Shown here one piece after another: positions 8,091 to 16,347 of a DNA stretch of 64,000 bases; the first letter of the stretch is position 1, and every line of letters starts with the position of its first letter. Below the pieces are notes generated by a model. The model worked only from the letters and a program-made list of their open reading frames with translations. It made no database searches and was not told where the DNA came from. Both the position numbers and the translations under genes were made by a program. Source of the DNA: Candidatus Poribacteria bacterium WGA-3G (GTDB lineage: Bacteria; Poribacteria; WGA-4E; WGA-3G); NCBI GenBank assembly GCA_000406005.1, contig ASZN01000004.1, forward strand, positions 137,948-201,947, in the 5' to 3' direction.

Positions 8091-8669
8091 ATGGACCTAC
8101 AACAGATTAACGTCAAGGTTTTCACAACCGAAGATAGCAATATCAACTACACCAACTTCATCAAGGTCTTCAACCGTTGGATGGAGGAAGCGGATTCAGA
8201 CGATTACCTGAACTACGCCGACTACTCACACGTCGATGCGGGACCGGGTGTGTTGTTGATTTTGAAACAGGCGAACTATAGCATTGACAACGCTTATCAT
8301 GAGCACGGTTTCCTCTACAATCGGAAACATGCGGTTGACGGCGATAACGCCGATAAGATTCGCCAAGCACTCACTGAGGTGCTCTCGAAGTGCGAGCTGC
8401 TCGAAGCGGCAGCGGAGTTAGAAGATGCAGTGCATTTCGACAGCGCACATCTCCTATTTATGATAAACAACCGTCATGTCGCTCCGAATACAGTTGAAGC
8501 AGCGGCAGCCGTTCAGGCAGACCTGACACCTGTCCTGCAACAGATGTACGGCAGTGACGATTTCACGATAGAACGCACCTCCGAAGACGCACGCGAACGG
8601 TTCGCCTTAAGAATCTCAGCGAATTCAGATAAACCGGTATCGGAACTCCTCGCTAATTTGGGAGCCTAA
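8091..8669 (+). CDS. Hypothetical protein upstream of MoeB/ThiF (192 aa)
   Basis: Soluble and acidic; starts MDLQQINVKVF. No signal peptide or membrane segment. The N-terminal third has the pattern DYLNYADYSHVDAGPGVLLI, followed by a helical middle and a C-terminal part. I do not recognise the family. The next gene begins one base after its stop, so the two are very likely translated from one message, tying it to the MoeB/ThiF adenylyltransferase. Confidence 0.78.
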   Translation: MDLQQINVKVFTTEDSNINYTNFIKVFNRWMEEADSDDYLNYADYSHVDAGPGVLLILKQANYSIDNAYHEHGFLYNRKHAVDGDNADKIRQALTEVLSKCELLEAAAELEDAVHFDSAHLLFMINNRHVAPNTVEAAAAVQADLTPVLQQMYGSDDFTIERTSEDARERFALRISANSDKPVSELLANLGA

Positions 8670-8670
8670 G

Positions 8671-9477
8671 ATGTTTAACTTCAGCAACGAACAGATTGAA
8701 CGCTACAGCCGACATATTATCCTCAAAGAGGTCGGTGGGATGGGGCAGACGAAGCTGCTGGAATCAAAAGTGCTGCTCATCGGTGCTGGTGGACTCGGTT
8801 CCCCTGTTGGTGTCTACCTTGCCGCTGCAGGTGTCGGCACACTCGGCATCATTGACGATGATGTGGTTGATCTGAGTAATTTGCAACGCCAGATTTTACA
8901 CGGTACCAGCGACATCGGCATCCCGAAGACAAAATCTGCAGAAGCCGCTATCGGAGAGATGAACCCCGATGTCAAAGTGGTTCCGTACAATGAACGGATT
9001 ACCTCAGAGAACGCCTTCCAGATTCTGGAACAATACGATCTCATCGTAGACGGGTGCGACAATCTACCGACGCGCTACCTTCTCAACGATGCCTCCGTTA
9101 TGCTCGGCAAACCGATTGTTCACGGCAGTATCTTCCAGTTTGAGGGTCAAGTTACCGTCCTCTATCCGGGTAAAGGGCCGTGCTATCGGTGCCTCTATCC
9201 CGAACCGCCACCAGCAGGAATGGTACCGAGCTGCCAAGAGGCGGGAGTCTTCGGCGTGTTACCCGGTATCATCGGCACAATCCAGGCGGTTGAGGCGATC
9301 AAAATTCTTTTAGACATCGGCGATTCTTTAATCGGAACGCTTCTGCTTTTTGACGCGCTGACGATGAATTTCAACCGATTAAAACTCCGTCAAGATAGCA
9401 ATTGCCCGATGTGCGGTGCAAATCCCACCATCCATGAACTGATTGATTACGAAGAATTTTGTCAGGTCCAGTGGTAG
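8671..9477 (+). CDS. MoeB/ThiF-type adenylyltransferase (E1-like)
   Basis: 268 residues, normal for MoeB/ThiF. ATP site GAGGLGS at 38-44, DDDVVDLSNLQRQ at 62-74, adenylation Asp130, Zn cysteines in CYRC (171, 174) and CPMC (245, 248), and the conserved Cys188 in SCQEAGVFG. It should adenylate the C-terminal glycine of a sulfur carrier protein for molybdopterin, thiamine or cysteine synthesis. No rhodanese domain is attached. No Gly-Gly carrier is encoded in the window, so the partner lies elsewhere or is unconventional. Likely operon with the preceding gene. Confidence 0.93.
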   Translation: MFNFSNEQIERYSRHIILKEVGGMGQTKLLESKVLLIGAGGLGSPVGVYLAAAGVGTLGIIDDDVVDLSNLQRQILHGTSDIGIPKTKSAEAAIGEMNPDVKVVPYNERITSENAFQILEQYDLIVDGCDNLPTRYLLNDASVMLGKPIVHGSIFQFEGQVTVLYPGKGPCYRCLYPEPPPAGMVPSCQEAGVFGVLPGIIGTIQAVEAIKILLDIGDSLIGTLLLFDALTMNFNRLKLRQDSNCPMCGANPTIHELIDYEEFCQVQW

Positions 9478-9490
9478 ATGCTGGTTTTGA

Positions 9491-9530
9491 ACCCCAGGTC
9501 CGGTAGGCGCGGTTTGTAACCGCGCCGGAT
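9491..9530. repeat. Composite palindromic repeat (CCAGGTCCGGTAGG type)
   Basis: Flank CCCCAGGTCCGGTA, then GGCGCGGTT (9506-9514), loop tgt, AACCGCGCC (9518-9526), then GGATTTG. The stem is a perfect 9 pairs. The same flanks with other stem sequences occur at 17951 and 38150. Confidence 0.85.
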
Positions 9531-9582
9531 TTGAAAAAAGATTCAAAAATTTAGACAATCCGAACCGCGGAGCCTATTGAAT

Positions 9583-9708
9583 ATGCTTGGTTTAATTGCC
9601 TTTGTTGTAATTACGGTTATTCTGATCAGAATGGTTAGACTCCTTACAGAGATTGAAGGGAATCTATATAAGATTGCCAAGCATCTTGAGCGCATGAATA
9701 AAAAATAG
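9583..9708 (+). CDS. Tiny membrane peptide (41 aa)
   Basis: ATG at 9583 with CGGAG about 12 bases upstream. Residues 2-19 are hydrophobic (LGLIAFVVITVILI), followed by an amphipathic, Lys-rich helix. It sits directly ahead of the gp49-like toxin gene. Function unknown; it could be an anchor peptide or chance. Confidence 0.42.
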   Translation: MLGLIAFVVITVILIRMVRLLTEIEGNLYKIAKHLERMNKK

Positions 9709-9721
9709 GTAAGCGCGATAC

Positions 9722-10093
9722 ATGGCACAAAACACACGGGTTGTTTTCTATCGTGAAAAAAGTGGTCGGGTGCCAATGCAACGATGGCTCAATAGATTGC
9801 CGGAGACCCCAAGAAGAAAGTGTGAAGAATTAATTACACAATTGCAAGAATCCGGCCGCCAACTCACGTATCCGCATGCCCATCCCCTCAGAGAGGGTAT
9901 CCATGAACTCCGGGCGCGGCATGGCACGGTTAGGTATCGAATCCTTTACTTCTGGCATGGTAGCACCGTGGCTGTCGTTACGCATGGAATTGTGAAAAAG
10001 AGTCGTGCAGTTCCCGGAAATGAGATCCAACGCGCCCTTCGGAGGAAACGCGATGTTGAGCAAGACCCCGTCACCCATACACAGGAGATTTGA
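9722..10093 (+). CDS. gp49/RelE-type toxin of a toxin-antitoxin pair
   Basis: 123 residues of the phage-gp49-like branch of RelE/ParE toxins: VVFYREKSGRVPMQRWL at the start, an ELRARHGTVRYRILYF core strand pair and HGIVKKS near the end. Such proteins are usually ribosome-dependent or independent mRNA endonucleases. The stop overlaps the upstream edge of the HTH gene, whose ATG follows 2 bases later, in the usual toxin-first order of the HigB/gp49 type. Confidence 0.82.
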   Translation: MAQNTRVVFYREKSGRVPMQRWLNRLPETPRRKCEELITQLQESGRQLTYPHAHPLREGIHELRARHGTVRYRILYFWHGSTVAVVTHGIVKKSRAVPGNEIQRALRRKRDVEQDPVTHTQEI

Positions 10094-10095
10094 CA

Positions 10096-10917
10096 ATGCT
10101 TGCAAAAAGCACATTCACGGATAGCATTATGCCCCCCCCCCAACTCTGTTTTGAACGGAGCGTCAAAAATATACCAGCACTAAGTGAATGTCTCAAATTA
10201 CAGATCGCTGAACATATTTACGACTTACGTTACTCCACTGGGCAAACGCAAGAGGAATTTGCCGGCCTCGTTGGTGTTGAACCGTCTGTCGTTGATGATC
10301 TGGAGGAATGGGACTATGAGGGGGACACGCTCGCGATGCTCGCACACATTGAAAAAGCCCTCCGCAGACACGTTGAAGCTCCTATTAAGCCAGCAGAGAC
10401 CCTCTATCCGAATGCCTTGCTCACTGCAACCATAACTGGACTCAAATTGCGGTTATTCCGATACCACATCGGCAGGAAAACAACCCTCTCGAAGAATAAA
10501 GTGTTTGAGACGCGAACGCTACAAGAGAAACGGTATCTCCTCAACGAGTTGGAACCGTGGCAGGATGCCCTTGAACGCAATAGGCAAGAGCTTCGGATGT
10601 TCGCGCTCGCCGGGATGACAGAATGGTGCCACCTTGATGGCGGGCTGCGCGGCAATTTCTCTGGAAATCCCGATGAATATATTCAAGCATCAGAAGTCCA
10701 CAACCAGTTAATAGAGGCTTTCAGGCATTACATCCAAACAGATGAACGCACTCTCCTCAAGCAGTGGCAACAAAATATCGGACTGCAAGAAGAAGCACGC
10801 TATATCAATGAACTGGAAGCTGCCCTGCAACAAAATATTTTTAACGAGTTTCCAGATACAGAATCGCTTGTTCAGACGCTCCTCGGCTTCCTAAAAATAC
10901 CCCTTCGGCGAGACTAA
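10096..10917 (+). CDS. XRE-type HTH partner with a long C-terminal extension
   Basis: 273 residues from the ATG at 10096 (CAGGAG ahead). An XRE-like helix-turn-helix lies roughly at residues 35-90 (TQEEFAGLVGVEPSVVDDLEEW). Usual gp49/HigA antitoxins are about 90-110 residues; here about 180 more helical residues of no recognised family follow. Codons 13-16 run through a tract of ten C bases (10132-10141), right after a second in-frame ATG at 10129. Slippage there would shift the frame from the first ATG, so on/off variation is possible. Confidence 0.72.
   Translation: MLAKSTFTDSIMPPPQLCFERSVKNIPALSECLKLQIAEHIYDLRYSTGQTQEEFAGLVGVEPSVVDDLEEWDYEGDTLAMLAHIEKALRRHVEAPIKPAETLYPNALLTATITGLKLRLFRYHIGRKTTLSKNKVFETRTLQEKRYLLNELEPWQDALERNRQELRMFALAGMTEWCHLDGGLRGNFSGNPDEYIQASEVHNQLIEAFRHYIQTDERTLLKQWQQNIGLQEEARYINELEAALQQNIFNEFPDTESLVQTLLGFLKIPLRRD
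10132..10141 (+). repeat. C10 homopolymer in the antitoxin gene
   Basis: Ten consecutive C bases encode the Pro-rich start of the HTH protein. Homopolymer tracts of this length near a gene start are classic sites of slipped-strand variation, and also of sequencing error. Confidence 0.9.
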
Positions 10918-10991
10918 CGATGCAGTTTCACTATAGGCGATTGCCTCTCTCATGTATTTCAACGCCGCGTGAATCTGTGGAAGTTCCTCCT

Positions 10992-11900
10992 CTATAACAG
11001 ATCCTTCAGCGCAGATTCAAGGGTCCGATGTTGAAATTCGTACCCGCTGACTTCCGTTTTCTCAGGGAGTACGTTCTGACTCAGGACGATGAAGTCGGCG
11101 AATTCACCCATCATTAATTTCAATCCGAATGCCGGTATCGGAAACAGTGTCGGCCTTCGGAGGACTGCGCCGAGGGTTTTGGTGAATTCGGTGTTCCTGA
11201 CGGGTGTCGGTGCGGTTGCGTTCAAGGCGCCGCGAATCTCGTTATTCTCTAATGCGTGCAGCATAATACCGACGACATCGTCGACATGGACCCAAGACAT
11301 CCACTGCCGTCCGTTACCGAGTATACCGCCTGCCCCCATTTTGAAAGGCGTTAGCACCTGTGCCAATAGTCCACCACCTAATCCGAGTACAAGTCCGATC
11401 CGTACTGTGACGACTCGGATACCGAGGTCGGTTGCTTTTTGTGCTTCCGCTTCCCATTCTTGGCAGACTTTGGCGAGGAAGTCATTTCCGGGCGGAGATA
11501 CTTCAGTAAAGTGCTCGTCGCCGCTATCACCGTAATATCCGATCGCAGAGGCGCATACAAGTGTGTCCGGCTTTGTGTCGGCTGCCCCCAGCGATTCGAC
11601 GAGGTTCCGTGTAGAGAGGATCCGACTGTCCTGTATCCGTCGTTTTTTCTCGTTATTCCATCTGCCAGCGATTGTTTCACCCGCCAGGTGCACGACCGAT
11701 GTTATCTCCTGTGTCGCTTCCGAAGGCAGCTTTTCGGTTTCAGGGTTCCAACCGTGGAATGCTCTTACTGATTTCAATTTGGTCCTTGCGCGTTCGGGGT
11801 TTCTTGATAACACATACACTGTATCACCTTGTTGGTGGAGAGCAGCGCAAACTCGACTGCCGATGAATCCGGTGCCACCAGTGACCAATACGTTTGCCAT
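10992..11900 (-). CDS. TIGR01777-type SDR epimerase (YfcH/SDR39U1 family)
   Basis: 302 residues. NAD(P)-binding motif VTGGTGFIGSRV at the N-terminus, VVHLAGETIAGRW typical of this subfamily, ASAIGYYGDSGDE with the catalytic-type Tyr, and the C-terminal DUF1731-like region ending ESALKDLL. Family members are extended short-chain dehydrogenases with no firmly known substrate. It lies 20 bases downstream of the HAD gene on the same strand, so both are probably one transcript. Confidence 0.92.
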   Translation of the reverse strand: MANVLVTGGTGFIGSRVCAALHQQGDTVYVLSRNPERARTKLKSVRAFHGWNPETEKLPSEATQEITSVVHLAGETIAGRWNNEKKRRIQDSRILSTRNLVESLGAADTKPDTLVCASAIGYYGDSGDEHFTEVSPPGNDFLAKVCQEWEAEAQKATDLGIRVVTVRIGLVLGLGGGLLAQVLTPFKMGAGGILGNGRQWMSWVHVDDVVGIMLHALENNEIRGALNATAPTPVRNTEFTKTLGAVLRRPTLFPIPAFGLKLMMGEFADFIVLSQNVLPEKTEVSGYEFQHRTLESALKDLL

Positions 11901-11920
11901 TTTTCCCTCTTTCGTTTCAT

Positions 11921-12649
11921 CTATTTCGAGAGTTGTGTTATAGCGACTTCAAGTTTTCTGTAGTCGTCAACAACGGCATCGCTAAGTGTGTCATCTCCAT
12001 CCGCTTTGTTAAATCCCGTGAACCGGATCGCCTTCATTCCGGCATTTTTCGCGCCGACGATATCCGTTCGGAAAATATCGCCGATATGTACTGCTGCCGA
12101 GGGTTCGACGCGCAGTTCAGCGAGTGTGGTGTGGAACTGCACGACTTCCGGTTTCGTGTAGTCCGTTTCGTCGGAGAAGGTAAATGTTTTGAAGTATTGT
12201 AGGATACCGTCGCGCGCCATCAATTTCCGAACAAAACTACCCGGTGTAAGTGCTGAATCTGAGATAATTCCGAGTGGATATTTTTCACTTAAACCGGCGA
12301 GGACAGGTTTAAGATGCGGGATCATAACCGGTGGGGACTCCAAGAAAGCTGCGCCGAGGCAGGCAATCAATTCGTCGAGGTCCGCATCTCGGAGGGAGAT
12401 TTCAAGTGCCTCCGAAAATCGACGCATACAGTGCTTTACCGATACGCCTTGATGTTGATGCCATCGGGTCATTACCAAATTGTACGCCTCTTCGAGTCCG
12501 AACCCGACATCATCTAACGCACACCTATAACCGTGGTTATTGAGATAAACGTGACACAGTTTAATACGTATTGCCTGACGTTTCTGCCAATTCTGTTCAG
12601 AATCGGCATAAAGCGTTTGCCAGAAATCGAATGTGATCGCTTTAAGCAT
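11921..12649 (-). CDS. HAD-superfamily hydrolase
   Basis: 242 residues. HAD motif I is ITFDFWQTLY (the second Asp of DxD is replaced by Trp, as in several HAD subgroups), motif II GIISDS, motif III Lys in TKPEVVQF, and motif IV VHIGDIFRTDIVGAKNAGM. Likely a small phosphatase with a C1 helical cap (residues about 20-105). First gene of the two-gene minus-strand unit with the SDR epimerase. Confidence 0.88.
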   Translation of the reverse strand: MLKAITFDFWQTLYADSEQNWQKRQAIRIKLCHVYLNNHGYRCALDDVGFGLEEAYNLVMTRWHQHQGVSVKHCMRRFSEALEISLRDADLDELIACLGAAFLESPPVMIPHLKPVLAGLSEKYPLGIISDSALTPGSFVRKLMARDGILQYFKTFTFSDETDYTKPEVVQFHTTLAELRVEPSAAVHIGDIFRTDIVGAKNAGMKAIRFTGFNKADGDDTLSDAVVDDYRKLEVAITQLSK

Positions 12650-12856
12650 TGAAAACTCTCGGTTTTTCGGAAGTGTTAATTAAAATCTGTAAAATTGTAT
12701 GAAGATAGGTATAAAATAGTGACGTGTCTTCGCGTTTCCATAAATACGAAGTGGAACACACGGGATACGCCTTATAATTCTAAGTTTATTTTACCTTATT
12801 TACCAGAAAAAGTCAATTGATATACCGTTTCGGTAACACAAAATAGACAAATAGAC

Positions 12857-12885
12857 TTGCAATTTCCTTTTAAAGATGATAGTAT
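12857..12885 (+). promoter_or_regulatory. Promoter for the kinase/regulator pair
   Basis: TTGCAA (12857-12862), 17 bases, TAGTAT (12880-12885), about 45 bases before the GTG start of the histidine kinase. Confidence 0.6.
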
Positions 12886-12928
12886 TAATTAGGTTGAGGT
12901 TTGTTTCCGATTTGTACGGAGGAAAATA

Positions 12929-14413
12929 GTGTTGTGGTTGAATCGGCAAATTATTCCAAGGTATACGACCACGCGTTTGATATTCGTTTACTTCGTCGTC
13001 GGTTTGGGTATGCTGATATTTGGATTTGCGTATTACAACCAGCAAATCTCGCAGCTGAACGCCGATATAGATGCCCAAATAGATATCTTCGCCAATTTGG
13101 GTGTGCTGCTCCCGAGCGTGAAAAACTTGGAGTTACAACAGAAATTAAATGACATCTTCAAACAGGAATCATTCGCCGAAGACAGGGCAGGCGCATTTTC
13201 TTTTATTATTACGGATACGGAAGGCAATGTCTTAGAGACGCGGGGTGTTGACCCGAAATTAGAAGCCAAAATTGATAGCTTAGATATGACTGTCAACGAA
13301 AATGTCGAAAATTCGTTGACAGTAGATGAAAGGGCTTTGCTGCGATCGACATTGGCGCGGATGAAAAAAAAGAACCCGCCGAAAGATATTCCTGTTCGGC
13401 AACTTAATGGGTACGTCTATTACGGGGATGCCGCGTCGGATGAAATCGCGCACCTGCCGTTCGTCATCACTGATGCCGATGGTAGGCCACAGAAATGGCA
13501 GATATGGGGAGATATTGTCACAGCGCGCGACGCAACCACCGAGGAACGTCAACGGGCGGAGATCTTTGTTCAGAACGCACCGGGGTCGTCTCAGATTGAG
13601 ATGACATCAGAAGGGTCCAGTTTTTACTTTTATTATGAGAGGAAGCCATATTATGGGTTGGTTGTCCCTTTCATTGTACCGATAATCTTATTAGTGTTTG
13701 GTGCCGTCTGTTTTCTGGTCTATCAACGGATAAAATCTTATGAACATTCGGCAATTTGGGGAGGGTTAGCTAAGGAGACGGCGCATCAACTCGGAACACC
13801 TATCTCTTCACTGATCGCATGGACGGAACTCTTGCGTGAACGGAGCAGAGAGAAAAATGATGAGACCCTCGTTGAGCTTGCAGAAAGTATGCAAAATGAC
13901 ATGGAGCGTTTGCAGAAAACGACCGCACGTTTCGGTATGATAGGCACACAGCCGCCCCTAAATCAAGTGAACTTAAACGAAGTATTTGAAGAAGTCCGAA
14001 CCTATTTTGAAAAACGGTTACCACATATCAGTCGTCGCGTCGAAATTCAATTGATACCCCGTGAGGTACCCCCTGTGCTCGCAAACGCACAGTTGTTACA
14101 TTGGGTGTTTGAAAACCTGATTCGCAATTCGTTGGATGCTATGGATAAAATAGAAGGATGGATTCAGATTGAACCGACAGGCGACAACCGATACAAGAGT
14201 ATTGTGATACGGTATGCCGACAATGGATGCGGTATAGACCGCAAAAATCAGCAAAAAATCTTTGAACCGGGGATGTCCACGAAGACACACGGGTGGGGAC
14301 TCGGATTAACAGTGGTACAGCGTATTATTCGCGAATATCATCACGGTGACATCCGTATGGTTAAGACGAGTCCTGAAGGTACGACTTTTGAAATTCGGTT
14401 GCCGGTCGCGTAA
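12929..14413 (+). CDS. Membrane sensor histidine kinase (PorY-like by context)
   Basis: 494 residues from a GTG with TACGGAGG 7 bases ahead. One membrane segment at about 17-36, a periplasmic region of about 200 residues, a second segment near 243-264 (LVVPFIVPIILLVFGAVCFL), then directly the kinase core without a HAMP domain. His286 lies in AKETAHQLGTPISSL, Asn396 in FENLIRNSLDAM, then DNGCGID, IFEPGMST and GWGLGL of the ATP lid. It should autophosphorylate at His286 and pass phosphate to a response regulator. The next gene encodes a PorX-type regulator, its probable partner. Confidence 0.93.
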   Translation: MLWLNRQIIPRYTTTRLIFVYFVVGLGMLIFGFAYYNQQISQLNADIDAQIDIFANLGVLLPSVKNLELQQKLNDIFKQESFAEDRAGAFSFIITDTEGNVLETRGVDPKLEAKIDSLDMTVNENVENSLTVDERALLRSTLARMKKKNPPKDIPVRQLNGYVYYGDAASDEIAHLPFVITDADGRPQKWQIWGDIVTARDATTEERQRAEIFVQNAPGSSQIEMTSEGSSFYFYYERKPYYGLVVPFIVPIILLVFGAVCFLVYQRIKSYEHSAIWGGLAKETAHQLGTPISSLIAWTELLRERSREKNDETLVELAESMQNDMERLQKTTARFGMIGTQPPLNQVNLNEVFEEVRTYFEKRLPHISRRVEIQLIPREVPPVLANAQLLHWVFENLIRNSLDAMDKIEGWIQIEPTGDNRYKSIVIRYADNGCGIDRKNQQKIFEPGMSTKTHGWGLGLTVVQRIIREYHHGDIRMVKTSPEGTTFEIRLPVA

Positions 14414-14515
14414 ATCCGAATTAACGCAGGATTATAGAGGAAGCAGAATACCGGGTTTTGTTTTACTTTTCTAATTCAGTTAATTTTGGTGGCGTACCGC
14501 GACTGAACTGTATTA

Positions 14516-16090
14516 ATGAGCTTTAGTATGTCCCACCACATTTTATGGATTGACGATGAAATAGAGGCGTTACAACCGCACATTCTTGTGCTACGTGAAC
14601 GCGGTTATACCGTCACGCCTGTTACAAACGGCGAGGACGGGGTCGCGCTTCTAACTAACGGCGACACGCAGTATAGTGCCGTTCTACTTGACCAGGTAAT
14701 GCCCGGTAAAGATGGAATGGCAACCCTTGACGCGATCCGCGCCGTTAACTCACAAATCCCTGTCATTCTTGTCACCCAATCCAGCGATGAACAGTTTGTT
14801 GAAGTTGCTCTCGGCAAGCAGGTAACAGATTTCTTGGTCAAACCGATCGGTGTTGCGCAGATTGTTTCAACACTGAGACGGATCCTTGATCAGCCGCAGC
14901 TCATCGTGGACCAGATTCCGAGCCGGTATACCTCAGATTTCAATACGATCCGTTCAACGAAGGAGGCAGGACCGGCATGGCAAGATTGGGTGGATATCTA
15001 TCTTAAGTTGTTGCAGTGGGATTTAGTGTCTGAGAAATTAGCCGATGGCGGTTTGGAGGAGACGCATCTCGCGCAAAAGAAGGAGTGCAATACTGAGTTC
15101 TCCGATTTTGTGGAGGCGAATTACCACGACTGGGTCGCTGGCAGCCCGGATGCGCCGCCGTTATCTGTCAATGTTTTAGACCGGCATGTTATTCCACTAC
15201 TTGAAGCCGGAAAATCTGTCTATTTTATTGTGGTCGACTGCTTTCGATTGGATCACTGGCTGGCAGTTGAATCACTCTTATACCCCTATTTTTCTATTGA
15301 CCGCCAATATAGTTTTTCCATTCTACCGAGTGCTACCATGTATTCACGGAACGCTCTGTTCAGTGGATTGTTCCCCCTGGAAATCTCGGAACGCCACCCG
15401 GAGTACTGGCAGGAGGAGTCCGATGGCGATACGAGTACGAATCGCTTTGAGCGGCAACTCCTTACGGAACATCTCAAGCGCAGAGGTATCAAACTCAAAA
15501 CGAGTCCCCAATATTTCAAGATTTTCGACGTACGCGGTGGAAATACCTACAAAAAACGCGTTGCCGCGAATACGCGTGTCGGCTTGTCAGCGTTGGTTGT
15601 CAACTTTGTTGATATTTTAACACATCAGCGTTCCCAGTCGGACGTGCTGCAGCAGCTTGCACCAGACGAATCCGCTTTTCGGGCACTCGCACGTTCATGG
15701 TTTTCGCATTCCGTACTCTTTGAGGTTTTGCGGATGGTCGCGGCACAGAATGCAACTGTCGTACTCACGAGCGACCACGGCTCCGTCTTTTGCAACCGTG
15801 CAACCCGCGCACGTGGGAATCGAGAGACGACCACCAGTCTACGGTTCAAAATTGGGACCAACCTCGGTTGCGATGATGGCCAAGCCGTGCACCTCCGTGA
15901 TCCAGAGACGTACAGACTTCCCGCGGAAACCCCAAGTAAAGACTATATTCTCGCAAAAGACGATTACTATTTCGTCTACCCAAACGATTTTTATAAGTAT
16001 AAACGGCAGTTTCAAGGAGGGTTTCAGCACGGTGGCATTTCAATGGGTGAGATGATAACACCCGTTGTAACACTGACACCGAGGCTATAA
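14516..16090 (+). CDS. Response regulator with PglZ-type phosphatase output (PorX-like)
   Basis: 524 residues. The receiver domain (about 5-125) has Asp13/Asp14, phospho-acceptor Asp59 (LLDQVMPGKDG), Thr87 and Lys109. After a helical linker, residues about 230-520 form a PglZ/alkaline-phosphatase-superfamily domain: Asp241 in VVDCFRLDHW, candidate nucleophile Thr274 in PSATMYSRNALFSG, Asp420-His421 in TSDHGS and a late His505. This architecture is that of PorX, which with the kinase PorY controls type IX secretion in Bacteroidota and has oligonucleotide phosphodiesterase activity. Here kinase and regulator are adjacent. No strong ribosome site precedes the ATG; an in-frame ATG at 14528 is the alternative. 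Confidence 0.9.
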   Translation: MSFSMSHHILWIDDEIEALQPHILVLRERGYTVTPVTNGEDGVALLTNGDTQYSAVLLDQVMPGKDGMATLDAIRAVNSQIPVILVTQSSDEQFVEVALGKQVTDFLVKPIGVAQIVSTLRRILDQPQLIVDQIPSRYTSDFNTIRSTKEAGPAWQDWVDIYLKLLQWDLVSEKLADGGLEETHLAQKKECNTEFSDFVEANYHDWVAGSPDAPPLSVNVLDRHVIPLLEAGKSVYFIVVDCFRLDHWLAVESLLYPYFSIDRQYSFSILPSATMYSRNALFSGLFPLEISERHPEYWQEESDGDTSTNRFERQLLTEHLKRRGIKLKTSPQYFKIFDVRGGNTYKKRVAANTRVGLSALVVNFVDILTHQRSQSDVLQQLAPDESAFRALARSWFSHSVLFEVLRMVAAQNATVVLTSDHGSVFCNRATRARGNRETTTSLRFKIGTNLGCDDGQAVHLRDPETYRLPAETPSKDYILAKDDYYFVYPNDFYKYKRQFQGGFQHGGISMGEMITPVVTLTPRL

Positions 16091-16347
16091 GATGCAGTTC
16101 GCAAGTTCAGATTAATAGAGATAGTGGATCACGCTATCATTTATACCAAACTCACGTTATTATTTGGAACGTTGAGACCCCGAAATATTGTCTCACTATA
16201 CAGTGATTTGGTGCCACTCCTAATGGGGGCAACCGCACACTTGACACTATGGTCTTTAAAGCCCTCACTGCTTTTTACAACGCTGCCGATTTTGACATGA
16301 CAATTAACCGTGGTGCCTCTTGAGATAAGGCACAACTGGAGGTAATA

